A stretch of DNA of 64,000 nucleotides from Pleodorina starrii (lineage: Eukaryota > Chlorophyta > Chlorophyceae > Chlamydomonadales > Volvocaceae), in the NCBI GenBank assembly GCA_030267565.1, contig BRXU01000015.1, positions 2,169,001-2,233,000 of the forward strand, read 5' to 3'. Position 1 is the first letter of the stretch; each line of letters starts with the position of its first letter. A model generated the notes under the pieces. It was not told where the DNA came from. It did not search any database and saw nothing but the letters and a program-made list of their open reading frames with translations. Positions 23,901 to 35,828 of this stretch are shown here, piece by piece. The position numbers were made by a program, and so were the translations under genes.

Positions 23901-26520
23901 CTGGGTGCCTATCAGCGCTCAGCGCTTCCTGTTGCATCCCCACTACCTTGGCCCGATTCGTGACCAAGCTTGCCACCCTTCGCCGCCCTCCCTCTCGCTC
24001 GGCCCCAGCCCCGTCCCCACCCCCACGCGCTCACATGCAGCGATGCCAACTTGGATGCGGTGGGGCTCTTTTTGGACTTGAAGCGGCTGCTCTCGTAGCC
24101 ACCCAGGAGGGCACCTGCGGAGGGGGCCGGGAACACCACCACCAGGGGCGGCGGCGGCGGCAGCGGCAGCGGCAGCGGGGGTTCCAAGAGGTCGGGAGGT
24201 AGGGTGGGCGCGGGGATGGAGACCTTGGCCTCGCTACTGTGAACAGATCGAGTACGCGCGGCAGCGCATCTCTGTGTGTGTGTGTGAACCCCGCAAATCC
24301 CCACTTGGACCACCACCACCTTCGCCCCCCCCCCCCGCACCCGTGGTGATCTGGGCGAGGGCGCTCCCCCGCACATCCGTCTCCGGCTGCGTCATCAGCG
24401 CCACCGCCACCGTCTCCGCCTTGTTAGCCTTAGCCAGCGCTGCCACGGCGCCACCCAGGGCCTGAGGCGGGTTCGAGGTGGATTGAGGGTTGAGATACGG
24501 GCGACTCGGCGAGTTGGACAGATAGATAGCGAGCAGGACCAGGTACAGCGACAAACGAGCGAGCACGGGGGCCCGGCCCGGCTCTGACCCCCAAAGCACC
24601 CGGCCCTGGCCCTGGCCCTGCCCCCGGCCGCGCAACACCGATAGCGCCGCGCCGGCCCAGTCGCGGACCCCAGATCCCCCTCACATCTGGGCAGCGCGGG
24701 CCCAGGTATCCACCACCTCACCGCACTGCCGGGCTCTGCGACGGAAGCCGGAACGCCGGCCCCGCATCGGGCGAGCGCACACACCCACCTGCCCACCCAC
24801 CCACCTACCTGGAACGGTGATGCGCCCCACTCCGGCGCCACCGCCATCTTGGCCGTCTTGCCCAGACCCACCATCGCCACGTGCTTGGCCTTGGAGCCCG
24901 GGCCGCTGTACCGGACCACGCGGCTCTGGCTGCCCTGCGTCCGAGCCAGGAGGGCGCGTTTCAGGTCCTGTTGCTCCTCAAGGTGGGACTTGCAGATGTT
25001 CCGCATCCGTGCGCAGGTGACAGGAAGGCGGCGGTGTCACGCGGTGGTGCAACCCCTGAGCCCGACCCCGTCACATGTCAGGTCGCGCATCCTGGCTGAT
25101 ACCCTTGGCTGCGGCTGATACCCTTGGCTGAGGCTGATGCCCTTGGATGCGGCGGATGGGGAGTGCGCCCAACACACACCCGGCCGACTGAGGGACCGCT
25201 TCGCCTCCGGCCTCCGGTCCCCCACCTGCTTGCCGTCGAAGCCCCCCCAGGCCACGATCTCCGTCAGCAGGCCCCCCAGCCGGGAGTCCAGCTGCTGAAG
25301 CGACTCAGACTTGAGGCTCGTCACCTCGCCTGCGGAAGACCGGGCGAGTCGGCGGTGGGTGGGTGTGGGAAGGGGGGGTAAAACCGTGGGGGCGTGACAC
25401 GCAGGAGCAACGCGCATGCAGGCGCTTTACGAGTGGATGCCGAAGAGGAGCGGTGGCAATGGCATCGGGCCCCCTGCCGAGGGTGTCCCCACACCTCCCG
25501 TCGCCGTGGATTCGCTTCTTCCCCATTGCCCCAGGGTGTCCCACCCCCCCTCCGCATGTGCCCCGTCCCACCACCACCACCACCACCACCCACGTCACCT
25601 CATCCGTCGCTTCCCCTGCGACATCATCTCTATCATCCCACCCACCCGACCACACACCCATCCATGCATCCATGCATGCATCCATCCATCCATGCATGCA
25701 TCCATCCATCCATTCATCCCATCCACCCATCCAGCCACCCACCCTCCGTGGCGAAGTCGTCCTCGGGCACTGCCAGCACCAACAGATCCCCCTGCCAGGA
25801 CTCAAGATCCCCGGGGCCGCTGCTGAGAGCCACCGAGGGCAGCGTGTCGGGCTCGAACGATACCTGTGTATGGGCAGGGGTACGGCATCACCGGGGGCAG
25901 GGGTACGGCAGGATCCAGGATTCAGGAGCACTGTCAATAGGAGGTGCGTGAAGTTCATGGCCCTGGGAGAGCCCTAAGTAGTGACAGCCCCTGTGGCTAT
26001 AGCTTGCCGCGGCCCGCGGTCCTCATTGGTGCACCGGTGATCCGGCAGCACGAGATTGGTGCTCGCCGCCCAGGGCCTCAAGCACGGAGGCCCTCGACAT
26101 GTGGGGCTCAGGTAGGCTCGCCTGCAGTGACTGCCCCTGCAGTGCAGCCCGGCGCACCTGCTTCATGGCTGCGGCGGACGCCGCGGCGGTGCGCACGCAG
26201 CGGGGAGCGGCGATGGGGGCGCGCGGGGCAGCGAAGCCTGCTGGTGGAAGGACAGCAGCTGTGAGTGCGCCGTGAGTGCGAGTGTCAGTGCAAGAGCGGG
26301 CGATCCAGCGAGCTGGATGGACGGAGGGCCGAGGAAAGACGCGGGCGCGAAAGGCGGGAAGCGTCTGCGCAATGCGGATCGCCCGCAGCCTGAGCCCAAA
26401 CCATCGACCCACCAGGTACAACACCGCTCGCGGCAAAGGCAGCGACCGGCACGACGCGAGAGGTCCTGGCAAGCAAGGAAAAAAAGGAGTTGTCATGATC
26501 TGAGCGATTTTGCGCCACAT
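17909..26520 (-). CDS. LAP: M17 leucyl aminopeptidase, plant plastid type
   Basis: Sixteen minus-strand exons: 26520-26409, 26237-26158, 25863-25743, 25329-25226, 24934-24809, 24461-24341, 24114-24035, 23465-23283, 22835-22727, 22450-22377, 22137-22045, 21322-21226, 20637-20564, 20191-20050, 18464-18294, 17997-17909; about 591 residues. It removes N-terminal amino acids as a two-metal hexameric enzyme. Catalytic landmarks are intact: [11 protein letters not shown] (Lys ~358), [24 protein letters not shown], the family signature NNTDAEGRL (Asp, Glu and Arg ~443-447) and [11 protein letters not shown] near the C-terminus. The N-terminal ~60 residues look like a transit peptide (Pro, Arg, Ala, Ser rich). 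Exon 1 is tentative: with the ATG at 26520 the frame needs the weaker donor GTCGAT, while the stronger GTGGGT next to it would need a non-ATG start; exons 2-16 are firm. Intron 14 holds a transposon remnant, intron 11 begins in a 23-bp minisatellite. Confidence -1.
18483..18560 (+). repeat. Dispersed intronic repeat, copy A
   Basis: Shares GTCAGGGAGTGAT-(A)-TATGCTCC-TTATATAA and a downstream GCGGACGTGGTTGACCAAGC block with three other places in this window. It carries a small CCGG insertion in the middle of the core. It lies in LAP intron 14, just upstream (in plus orientation) of the hAT remnant. See copies at 19974, 29765 and 40303. Confidence -1.
18602..18732. repeat. 59-bp perfect fold-back (inverted repeat) at the left end of the hAT remnant
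   Basis: Left arm 18602-18660 and right arm 18674-18732 are exact reverse complements over 59 bases, separated by a 13-base AT loop. The outermost 11 bases equal the element's terminal motif, so the fold-back begins and ends with a transposon terminus. It could be a nested MITE or the result of terminal duplication. Confidence -1.
18811..19122 (-). repeat. Two-copy 156-bp tandem repeat with protein-like frame
   Basis: Copy 1 (18811-18966) and copy 2 (18967-19122) are nearly identical. On the minus strand both copies encode variants of [15 protein letters not shown] followed by QNGWVYG and PTQE; copy 1 is open (18989-18789) while copy 2 has a stop near its start. Base composition is unlike the surrounding gene. 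I do not recognise the protein. Confidence -1.
19055..19555 (-). pseudogene. BED-type zinc-finger N-terminal fragment of a hAT transposase
   Basis: The frame begins [11 protein letters not shown] at 19555 and ends at a stop at 19055 (166 residues). It has LWENFTVEW, then [17 protein letters not shown] and SGACKSY, the spacing Cys-x2-Cys ... His ... Cys typical of BED fingers at the start of hAT transposases. A Gln/Ser-rich linker follows and then it runs into the 156-bp repeat and stops; the catalytic RNase-H-like domain and dimerisation region are absent. Either a truncated transposase or a short DNA-binding protein made by the element. Confidence -1.
19974..20035 (+). repeat. Dispersed intronic repeat, copy B
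   Basis: Contains GGAGTGATATGCTCCTTTAT followed by ATAAACATGAG, matching copies C and D. It lies in the same LAP intron as copy A, on the other side of the hAT remnant and just downstream of the exon 14 donor. The 3' block is more diverged than in A and D. Confidence -1.
21874..22057. repeat. 23-bp minisatellite spanning the LAP exon 11 / intron 11 boundary
   Basis: Eight near-perfect copies of a 23-bp unit whose minus strand contains GGAGATCCAG followed by GTGGGGACC. The exon 11 donor (after 22045) lies inside the first copy in transcript order, so seven further copies of the same splice donor follow at 23-base steps within the intron. Confidence -1.
22663..22717. repeat. (TCCC)n microsatellite in LAP intron 9
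   Basis: About 13 copies of CTCC/TCCC immediately downstream of the exon 9 donor in the minus-strand gene (GGGA repeats in the transcript). Confidence -1.
23688..23722. repeat. (GCTCC)n short tandem repeat in LAP intron 7
   Basis: About seven copies of the pentanucleotide CTCCG within the intron between exons 7 and 8 of the aminopeptidase. Confidence -1.
25656..25740. repeat. (ATCC/ATGC)n microsatellite in LAP intron 3
   Basis: Mixed CATC, ATCC and ATGC tetranucleotides abutting the exon 3 donor of the aminopeptidase on its intron side. Confidence -1.
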
Positions 26521-27685
26521 TGCAGCGAGTTCACAGTGTGTGGATATGCGTAAGCTTGTGACCCGTTTAAATTGCAGCGATCAGCCAGCAGACACGAGTA
26601 GTAGTAAACATGGTGAGTACCTGGCGCAGAACACCGCGACAGGTGTGCAAGCAATTGATCTGCAGCAGAAAAATAACAACTATGTTTTAGATCAGGTGCA
26701 TATTCGTATCAGCGCTGTTCACAGCTTCGTAAATGTGGGCCACACGGGGGCCCTGCTTGCATTCCGGGGCGGTGAAAAGTAAGACCCTGACAAGATACAC
26801 ATCAGCATATCCAGCCCTGTCACACCTGTTCGTCGCAGCAAGCTTAGCCGTTACCCTCGCCGAACGAACTAGGAGCCTGTGGGCCATGGTGCTTTAGGGG
26901 TTTAAAGATGGCCACTGAAGTCAAAACGCAATCCCTGGCAGTGGCAACTTACAGGGGATCTATACGCTAGCCGGGATGGTTTCCAGGACGGAGTGACATC
27001 AAGAGGCCACCGGCCACCCAACGGTCACAACGGTAATTTCGAGCAGTCGATGGTGGCTGCACAAGCCTAGGTAGTGGCTGCACAAACCTCGTCTACCTAA
27101 GATAACTTATGTTACCACGCGCTGTGAAAGGGCATGATTGCATGGCTTCTTGCATTAATAATTGAGCGATTTCGTTGCGGGTGCCGACAACTTCTATACT
27201 TCTTCATAATAAACAAGTAATGCTTTCCTTTTTGTTCGTGCACGTTCGCTCAGCTTCACGCCGTTATGAAATTGTAGCATATGCAGCATGTAACAAATGG
27301 ACGGCGCTCAGAACGCGTGACGCCACTCAGAGTCCCGGTATAACCGTACGCGGCCGCTTGCTTCAATAACTCACACTCAAGTCTGCAGTGTCATATACAC
27401 AGCTTACAATGCACAGCAAGTAACACAGTATACATGATATGATACGCGGACCTAGACTCGTCAAAATCGACTCCCAGGCCTCGCTTGACGACACCCCAAT
27501 TCACGCGCGAGTTGGCGGAAATTACGGGGTTATCGATAGTAATGTAACATATTGAGCAAGAAAATAATTGGCACTTTGACCGACCAAAGGAGTGCAGTCT
27601 GACAACCCTAGTCCAGCCTAGTTGCCAACAGGTTCCTCTTGACGTGTCGCCGTAACGCTACAATATCCCACTGAGCATCAAGAAT
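26521..27685. other. Shared divergent upstream region of the aminopeptidase and folate transporter
   Basis: About 1.2 kb separates two start codons pointing away from each other, so both promoters should lie here. A 16-base direct repeat (GTGGCTGCACAA...CCT) occurs twice near 27052-27090. I see no further gene and no clear TATA element. Confidence -1.
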
Positions 27686-30600
27686 ATGAAATCTGTTGCA
27701 CTACATTTTGCTCCTGGACATCAACACGTTGTGGGTAGCCGCTTCAACGCCGCCTCCTTCCAACAGCCTCCTCGTCGAATGAGGACGCGTATGCGCGCAG
27801 CAAGTCCAGATCCAGATCTGAGCACCAGCCACAGACCGGGCACCAACAGCGGTATCGCCGGTCTTCATCCGAGCTCAAAACTCCATCCTCAACATCGCCA
27901 CGCACCGAGCGGCCACTTGCCACCTCTCCAGGTGGCAGTTACCGATCGCGAGGCGCTAACGGACAGCAATCCTAACTGGCCCAGACCGACAATGCTTCAG
28001 CGCCTAAGCCGCCTGCGGCACCGTCTCAGTTGGGGAAGGCTGGCGGACATCAGAATCATGGGGCTGGAGCCTTCGCCGGAGCTCGTCGCGATCTCCATGG
28101 GTGAGCACCCGCTGCTGAGAGATGTGAGGGAAATACCCGCACAGCGCCGGCTACATTCATAAAGGAACCGAACACGCACAACCACCTGGGAACTGGGGCT
28201 TAGGGTTTGACCAGAGTCAGGGGTTTTGGATTTGGGTTTGACCCACATGGCTGAGCTCGGGCTCCAGAGCTGCCCCATTCCCCCAACGCCGAGCGGTCGG
28301 GCCGCTTGAGAACGTCCGACGTTGTGGTGCACGCAAGCTGTGAGCCTAGGGAGAACCGCCCCCATCCCGCTGAAGCCGTGGTCGGCTGCCCCTCCCCCCC
28401 CGCACCCCGGGCGGGGCCCCCGCCGCCCCTCCCCGCAGTGTACTTCGTGCAGGGCATCCTGGGACTGTCCCGCTTAGCCGTGTCGTTCTTCTTCAAAGAC
28501 GAACTGCACATCGACCCCGCCGAGGTGCGCCCGCCCTCACCCGCGCATCTTCGCTTCTGTTGGGCCCCGGTGCGGGCACATATCCTACAACACAGATATT
28601 TTTACGGTAGATATTTTTACGGCACCGGCTTTTGGCACCAACCTGGCAGTGGGCGTCTTCGTTTGGCGGCGGCGCACAGCTCCAGCGGGGGTTCGGGACC
28701 CTTCACCCGGGCTGATGAAAGCCGTGCTGCATGCCGCTGCCGGCCTCCTGGCATGAGGAGGAGGCAACCCGCGTCGCGGTAGTGGTCGCGAAGGGCCCTC
28801 TCTCGCTTGCCCCCCGCTGTGTTGCGTGTACTGCAGGTTGCCGTACTGACGGGCCTGTCCAGCATCCCCTGGATGATTAAACCGCTGTACGGCTTCATCT
28901 CCGACTCGATACCGCTCTTCGGCTACCGGCGCCGGTCGTACCTGGTGCTGTGCGGCCTCATGGGTGAGCGGTGGGATTACAATAACCGGACTACGGGGCT
29001 GCGGCCTCCCTTCCCCCGCTCGACATGACCCGACACAGCCCCACCCGACCGGACCCGACCCGACCCGACACAGCCCCATCCAAGCCAACCCGGGCACCGT
29101 AACTGGGCCCCATCCCGAGGGCCCTCGATGTCCAGGACGATGACAGAGCGATGGAGTGGTCCATAGCAGCCTGGGGGTGACGGAAAACACGGCGATGTAC
29201 CCCTCTGTGTGTGCCTCTGTGTGAGGACTCGGCGTCTGTTCTGGCTGCACGTGCGCGCCACTGCACGTGCACCGCTCCCTCCTCGGACCTCAAATTGCAC
29301 CTGGAGCTGCTGCGGCACTACCGGTAGCGCTGCACCACGAGGGGCATGTACATGGCCGCATCCGTGTTGGCGCCGCTCCCACGGCCACATGCCCCCCGGA
29401 TGTCCCCACCGGGCTTTCCTTTTGCACCACCATCACCACCACTTCGTTACCAATGTCATCATCATCATCACCATCATCACCATCATCACCATTTTATCTC
29501 CCACTTATCACCGGCAACACCACCACCACCATCGCTGTCATCGACATGAACATCCCCATTCGTCCGTTCGCCCCTCAGGCACCGTGGCCTGGAGCACCCT
29601 GGCCTACGGGGTGCACGACGCTCGCGGGGCGGTGGCCTGCATGCTGCTTGCCTCCCTGGGCACTGCCGCTAGTGATGTGGTGGTGGACTCGATAGTGGTG
29701 GAGCGGGCCAGGGGGCACCACCAGGTGGGGTGGGGGAGAGGGAGGAGGAGGGGGAGGGGTAGGTGGGTCAGGGAGTGATATGCTCCTTTATATGAGGCGG
29801 GGGGTGTGTGGACATGCGACATGGCGGGGAGCTGGGCTCGCCGGGAGGGGCGAGGAAGACGAACGCAGCCGCGACGGAACGGAGGGATCATCCGGGCCCA
29901 GCCCAACCCGACCCAGCAGTGCTTTGCACTAAACATACCTGTTGCCATTATGAATACCGGAAGAGCCGGGCTCCCCGGGGTGGGTTTTGGGGTGTGGTGG
30001 TGGTGCGCCCGTCCCGTTTTTTCCGCCCAGGCAAGCGCCCTGACTCCGAAACCCTTCCGCCCGCCCCCTTCCTCCCCCCCCCCTTGCCGCCGGCGCAGTC
30101 TGTGGCGGGCTCTCTGCAGTCGCTGTGTTGGGCCTCTGCGGCCATTGGCGGCATCACCTCCGCCTACTTCAGCGGCTCGTTCGTGCAGGTAAGACGTAGG
30201 ACGTAAGAGGGTGAAGCATGCGGGTATGGACAAGCGGGGTGAAAAGAAAATATCGCAGCGGAGAAGGAGACGGCGTAAGCGAACGGACCCAGAACCCAGC
30301 GATACTTACCGAACACGCGGCGCATGCAGTAGCATCGACGCTCGTGCCTGTTCGGCACAAGACCTCTTCTTCGCCGGGTGCTGCCCCACCGCCAGACGCT
30401 GACCGCACTTCACCGCACTGCACTGCCGCAACTCGCCCTCCTGCTGAATTTGGTCGGCCCACCCGCCCCGTGTCCGCGCAGGAGTACGGCACCCGCTTCG
30501 TGTTCGGGCTGACGGCGTTCTTCCCGCTGGCGGTGTCGGCGTCCTCCCTGCTCATCAACGAGCGACCCGTGGGTCAGTCCCGGAGGTCGAGGTCGGGTCA

Positions 30601-33389
30601 GTTCAGGCTGGGGCGATCCGGTGCACGGGCTGCCGAACCCCGGTCCACCCCTCCCCCCGTATCGGTCGCCGTCTGGTGCCCCCCATCCACATGAATCGGA
30701 AATGAAGTACCGTAGATGCCCATGCGCCGGGGAGGGATGACGTCCCCCCCCACACACACCACACACACTCACATACGCCTAACCCGCCTGCTTCCTTGCC
30801 GCCCGACCTGCGGTCCTTGGCCTTGTCCATACCGGTAGGTAAGGTCCCGGCGGCTGATCGGGAGCAGGCGCTGCCGCTGCTTGGGGCCACCGGGGCGTCG
30901 ACGCAGTCGGGGGCGGCGGACACCTCCGCTGCTGCTGCCGGGGGCCAGGACGTCGACTCGGCCGCTCCGGAGCCAGGCGCCATTGGCGCGCGGCTGTGGG
31001 CTCAGGGCTCTGCTCTTTGGAGCGCCGTGCGGCGGAGGGACATTCTGCTGCCCGCGGCCTTCGTGTTCCTGTGGCAGGTGTGTGTGTATGGGGGGGGAGT
31101 AGGTGGGGGGTGGGGGGTAGGGCCCCCGCTCCATGCCGCGCCACGTCACGTTGCCGGTTGGCCGGCCGTCCGGCACCCCGCCGCGCACCTTTCCTCCCTC
31201 GCGCACCTCGCAGCTGCCTTGCTTTCCCCACCCTGCGTGTGGCCTCGCACAGGCCCTGAGCACCGATCCACCGAAGCGTGTTATCATTTGGGAGGGGACC
31301 GGCGTGTCGTGTCCTGCGAAAGGCGTGTCCACCTCTGCTTCCGCAGGCTCCGCTGGACGGGTGGGCAAACGGGGTCGGTAGTTGGGCAGGCAGCAGCAAC
31401 ACCTCGAGATAGACCCTAAACCCCTCACCGGCCTCCTCCGCCCCCTCGCCCCCCCGGCACCCGCCCCGCCCCTCCCCTCAGGCCACCCCCTCCGCCGAGT
31501 CTGCCATGTTCTACTACCAGACCAATGTGTTGGGCTTCACGCCCGAGTTCCTGGGCCGAGTGCGGCTGGGCGGCTCCGTCGCCTCACTGGCGGGAGTGGC
31601 CATTTTCAACACCTGGCTCAAGGTAACGTACGCGGGCCGGTGGGGTTATGAGGTGCGCTGAGCCGGGAGGAGGCCGGCTGGGCACCGGGCTGCTGCTGCT
31701 GCTGCTGCCATGCGGTGTGTGGCGCGCGGGTCGACGGTTGACCCGACCCAATCCAACCCAACCCGACCCGACTTTACCGCCTGCGGCCTCGTCCTCAACC
31801 TCGTCCTCGCCCCGGTTAATATCCCCACACTCACTCACACGCCCTCGCTCTCTCCCGCGTCTGCGCGGCCCAAACCCTGCACCTGCCCCCCCCCCCCCCG
31901 CAAATTCACTCTTCAACCCCCCCCCCCCTGCGGTCAGACCGTCCCCCTGCGGCGCATGCTGTGGTGGGTTATGCTGGTGGGCACCACCCTGAGCAGCAGT
32001 CAGCTCATCCTGATCTCGGGGCTGCACCGCCAGTGGGGGCTGTCCGACCAGCTGTTCGTGCTGGGGGACTCAATGGTGCTCACGGTGAGGGGGCCGGGGG
32101 GGAGTGCGGGCAGGTGCAGGTGGAGGTGGTGGGGGGAGCGGTGGGGTTGGTGGTGGGGGGAGCGGTGGGGTTGGTGGTGGGGGCTGAGGGGGGGCCCAGG
32201 TCGGATGGGGCTGGGGCCGGTAAGGCTCGTTCCCCGAGACTTGCCCTGATTACGCCCTGGACCGCGGAGGGGCGCGAGGCGGGGCCCAGGTGGACCCATG
32301 TGGCGCAACCTTAGGAGGAGGAGACGGGGGGACTGGGTCTGGCGGGGGAGGAAGGGGCTGCGCCGGAGGCGAGACCTGACCTGCTTGACGCGCGCTCGTG
32401 CTCTGCCAACCTCCACATCACCACCACCAGCACACATACACACACACACGCGAGCACACATGGACAAACATCGTCCCCGCCTCCCTCCTGGGGTGGTCGG
32501 CTCTGCAGGTTTTGGGGCAGATCTCGTTTATGCCCATTTTGGTGTTGGCGGCGCGCATGTGCCCACAGGGGGTGGAGGTACGACACGGGGTGGGGCGGGG
32601 CCGGGGGGCGGCGGGGAGACACGCGGGCAGGCGGGGCGGGGGGGCCTTACGTGCCGCTGCCGGTGCCATCGGTGGAAGCGGTGGAAGCGGCCAAGGGGCA
32701 AAATCCGGAGTGGAAAGGAACACCATCTCGGGGGAGAGGAGGGGAGGGGAGGGGACATGTGTGGAGAGGATCCAATCCGACCGTTTGTTTGCAAAAACCC
32801 GGTTCAGAAGAGTCAAGGCGAATGGCGAGGTGGGTTCCTGGCAGTCCGCAAATCGGACCGTCCTCCTCCTCCGCAGCCGTCCAAGGTCCATGGGTCGCCT
32901 CTCCCTCCCCGCCTTGCCATCCCTCCCCCTCCCCTTCCCCACTTCCCCCACTCCCCCTTCCCCACTTCCGCCCACCACCACCAGGCTACGCTGTTCGCCA
33001 CACTCATGTCGATCCTCAACAGCGGCTCCATGACGGGGGGCGCACTGGGCGCCGGCCTCACCAAGCTGTACGGCGTCACCAGTACCGACTACACACAGCT
33101 CTTCAACCTGGTGGCCACCTGCATTGCGCTCGGACTGGCGCCCGCCCCTTTCCTGTGCCTGCTGCCTGGGGAGTTGGATGAGGACAAGGAGGAGAAGGAC
33201 AGGCAGGGGGAGGAGGGGGGCAAGGGCGACGGGAGCGGCGAGGGCAGGGGCGAGGGCGACGTGGAGGACCGACCCGCGGGTCGGCAGCAAGCGGCCTGGA
33301 TGGCCAGGGTGGGCAAGCACGGCGAGGACGAGGGCGAGGAGGGGGAGGTGGGGGCGGAGGAGAGGCCCGGCGGGAGGAAGAGTGCGTAG
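27686..33389 (+). CDS. FBT1: Folate-biopterin transporter (BT1/FBT family), chloroplast envelope type
   Basis: Eleven exons: 27686-28100, 28439-28524, 28837-28963, 29579-29724, 30099-30188, 30482-30572, 30839-31077, 31482-31622, 31938-32084, 32509-32577, 32985-33389; 651 residues. The family exchanges folates and pterins across membranes; the plant and cyanobacterial members carry monoglutamyl folate. The order of motifs is that of the plant plastid member: [70 protein letters not shown] segment ([11 protein letters not shown]), [34 protein letters not shown], and [14 protein letters not shown]. Multiple hydrophobic membrane segments alternate with these. The first ~120 residues are basic and Ser/Pro/His-rich, consistent with a transit peptide. 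Two lineage additions are visible: a ~55-residue Ala/Gly-rich loop in exon 7 and an acidic Glu/Lys/Gly tail of about 70 residues. Family assignment is firm; substrate is inferred. Confidence -1.
29455..29495. repeat. (CAT/CAC)n microsatellite in FBT intron 3
   Basis: Run of CATCATCACCATCATCACC trinucleotides within the intron upstream of exon 4; reads as His-rich in one frame but is intronic. Confidence -1.
29765..29810 (+). repeat. Dispersed intronic repeat, copy C
   Basis: Contains GTCAGGGAGTGATATGCTCC followed by TTTATATGAGG; matches the 5' core of copies A, B and D but lacks the 3' block. It lies in intron 4 of the folate transporter, in sense orientation to that gene. Confidence -1.
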
Positions 33390-35828
33390 AGGGAGGGCTT
33401 GCAGTGTGTTCGGTGGGCGGTTCGGTGTTGCGGCTTTGGCACCGGGGGCGAGCGGGCGAGCTGCTGAGCGACTGCCAGGTGGCTGTGACGGCTGCGGGGC
33501 TGCGGCGACTGGGCCCCTGCCTTCCCATCCGGGGGGGAGGCCAGCTGGTGCCGGGAGCTGCAGGCGGACATACTCTCAGAGCCCGGCTCGGCTCGCGGCT
33601 TTTGTACATTATGACCTCATGGACATGGATGTGACCTCATGTGACGGGGCTTGACTGCCCCTGTGTTGGTCCGGTGCGGGAAAGCAAGGTGAGGAGGGCG
33701 CTGCGCCAGTGTGCACCGGGGTGGGGACTGATGCGCGCGATTCCCCACCCGCCGGCTGGTTCGTCGGCGCGTGCGTGCTTGCCTACCTGGGAAGCCGAGA
33801 GACACGCGCGCGCGCAGGATTGCGGACGGGCGGGGCCCACCCTGTTGTGTGTGTCTGTGTGGCTGTGTGGCCGAGAGCTGGGGAAGAGCGCTGGTATTTG
33901 GGGAGACAGGCGATACGTTGAACAGTGCAACTCCGGGGGGCCGGACAAGGCACTGAACGAGAAAGAGAAGACGGGGGCTAGCCAGCTGGGGTATCTTGCT
34001 GTCAAGATATCCCCGGTATGTGTGGAAACGAACGAATTCCAAAATGCTTTAGAACGCTTAGTCGTCTGTCCACTGGTAGTGGTAGTCTCCATGCTTGATG
34101 AATTTTGTTCGCCACGGAGCCCCGCCTGCCGTACTGTACAACACCGTACTGTACTGTATCCTACATCGCCTGTATCTGGGTACCTCCTTGTTGGGTCGGT
34201 TGACCCAAGTCGTGGGGCTTGTTGGGGGCTGGGGGGGAGCACAGCTTTCGGGCGGGCAGGTGGGCGGGGGGCCCACGATTTGCGGCCCCCGTCCCCTCTG
34301 CGTGCGACGCCCGGGGCTCGCCCCCCCCACTGCTCCAAAGTGGCTTGTTGCCGGATGCACCCAAGCGTGCCCCTCCATGCGCGGGTCCATATGAACATGT
34401 GGCAGTTGTACTGATGATGATGCCATGTGATGTGACGTTACGTGATGTCCGAGTGGGGGGAGGGGTTTTCCGGGCAGCAAAGCATACTGTGGGATTGATG
34501 GCGGCTTGTATGTGGGTGTGCGGCTATGTGTGTATGGTAATAATACCCGGTTGAGGTGTGTGTGGAGGTGTGTATGGGTGTGTAGGGTGGTTTGGGGGAG
34601 GTCGGGGCCCGTTGGAGGGCGGAAGGGCCCTCCGCCCCCGACGGTCGGTCGGTCGGTCTGTTGGTCCGGAAGGTTGGCGGGATGGACTGGGTTGCAGGAA
34701 GGAGGAGCCGGCTTGGCACTGAGGGGGCAGCCCCGGTCTCCACTGCCACCCGAGCAGTACAACCTTTGTACACTATCAGTGCTCTATGCGTATTGATTGT
34801 TTTTTTTGCTGTTGCTGGCGATGGGCGCGACCTTGCCAGTTTGCTTGCTTGTGAGATATGTCGGCTACAGCAGTGTGGTGTGGTGTGGGTTTTTTTCTAT
34901 AGCTGTGGCCGTGCCTTCAGCACAGAAGGCCACGGTCCGCTCGGCGATGGTGGTGGTGGCGGTAGGATGTGGCGGCGAAGGTTCATCTGCGCTGTTCGTG
35001 TTCCGTGGGTGGACGAGAGGGCTATACTGCCGCGCGCTGCGAGCGCCGGCCGGGAGAACGTGAGAACGCTCGGATGCGGAAAGCTTTGGTGAAGAGGCGG
35101 GCAGCTTTCCAGACGCGGCGCTTGGTAGAAATATCTCCGAAACGGCTACATCGTGAGCCTGGGGGATGTTCCGAGAGGTGGCGGTGGCAGCGGCATATGC
35201 GCTTGTTGACGGCAGTACGGGGTTGTTAGGCCAGGTCCTGCCCGAGTGTTGTGTTGTGGTACAGCGGAAAGGGGCCCGGGGGCCGCGAGCCTCAGCCCGG
35301 GCAGGCCAGCCTAGGAAACGTATAGGAAGCGGCAAAGCCCCTGCCAGCGCCAACCCATTCCGTTTATTGTCAAGTTGCACCAATGGCCGAATGCGATGAT
35401 GGCAGTTGACCAGGCGGTGCACCGCACGCGGCAGGGGCCAACCAAAACAATCTGGAACCCCCGACTCCAATGGGGACCTGCAATGGAGGGCACTGACTGG
35501 TCCGCCGTAGCGGCGCAACCCAGGACCGACGGACGGACGGACCGCATCAGGCGGGTGGGGGCGGGGGACCGCGGGTTTCCGTCCATCCCCCTCCGCTGCC
35601 CAACCCAACCCGTGCGGGAGGGGGGGGACTACCAAGTACCAAGTACCAAGGAAACGAGTCCTGCCCCGAGGCAACCGGCCATCGGTCCTCACACCGCCGC
35701 AAACCTAACGCTAATCCATGTGGGCGCCGCTGCCAGCGCTGCACAGAAGGGGATGCCCCGCAGGCAATTCGGGACTTTGTCACCTGCCCCCCCCGCCCTG
35801 GAAGCGGCACCTCGCAGCGGCCCGCGCA
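33390..35828. other. Convergent intergenic region between folate transporter and PUS7
   Basis: Holds both 3' UTRs. A short GTACTGT/GTACTGTACAAC cluster lies near 34130-34160. Open frames here are composition artefacts with no domain. No gene supported. Confidence -1.

Noticed and set aside
26285..26518. Alternative aminopeptidase N-terminus beginning [18 protein letters not shown]
   Set aside because: It resembles a transit peptide but has no ATG in that frame (GTG only, with a stop just upstream); kept only as a caveat in the gene entry.
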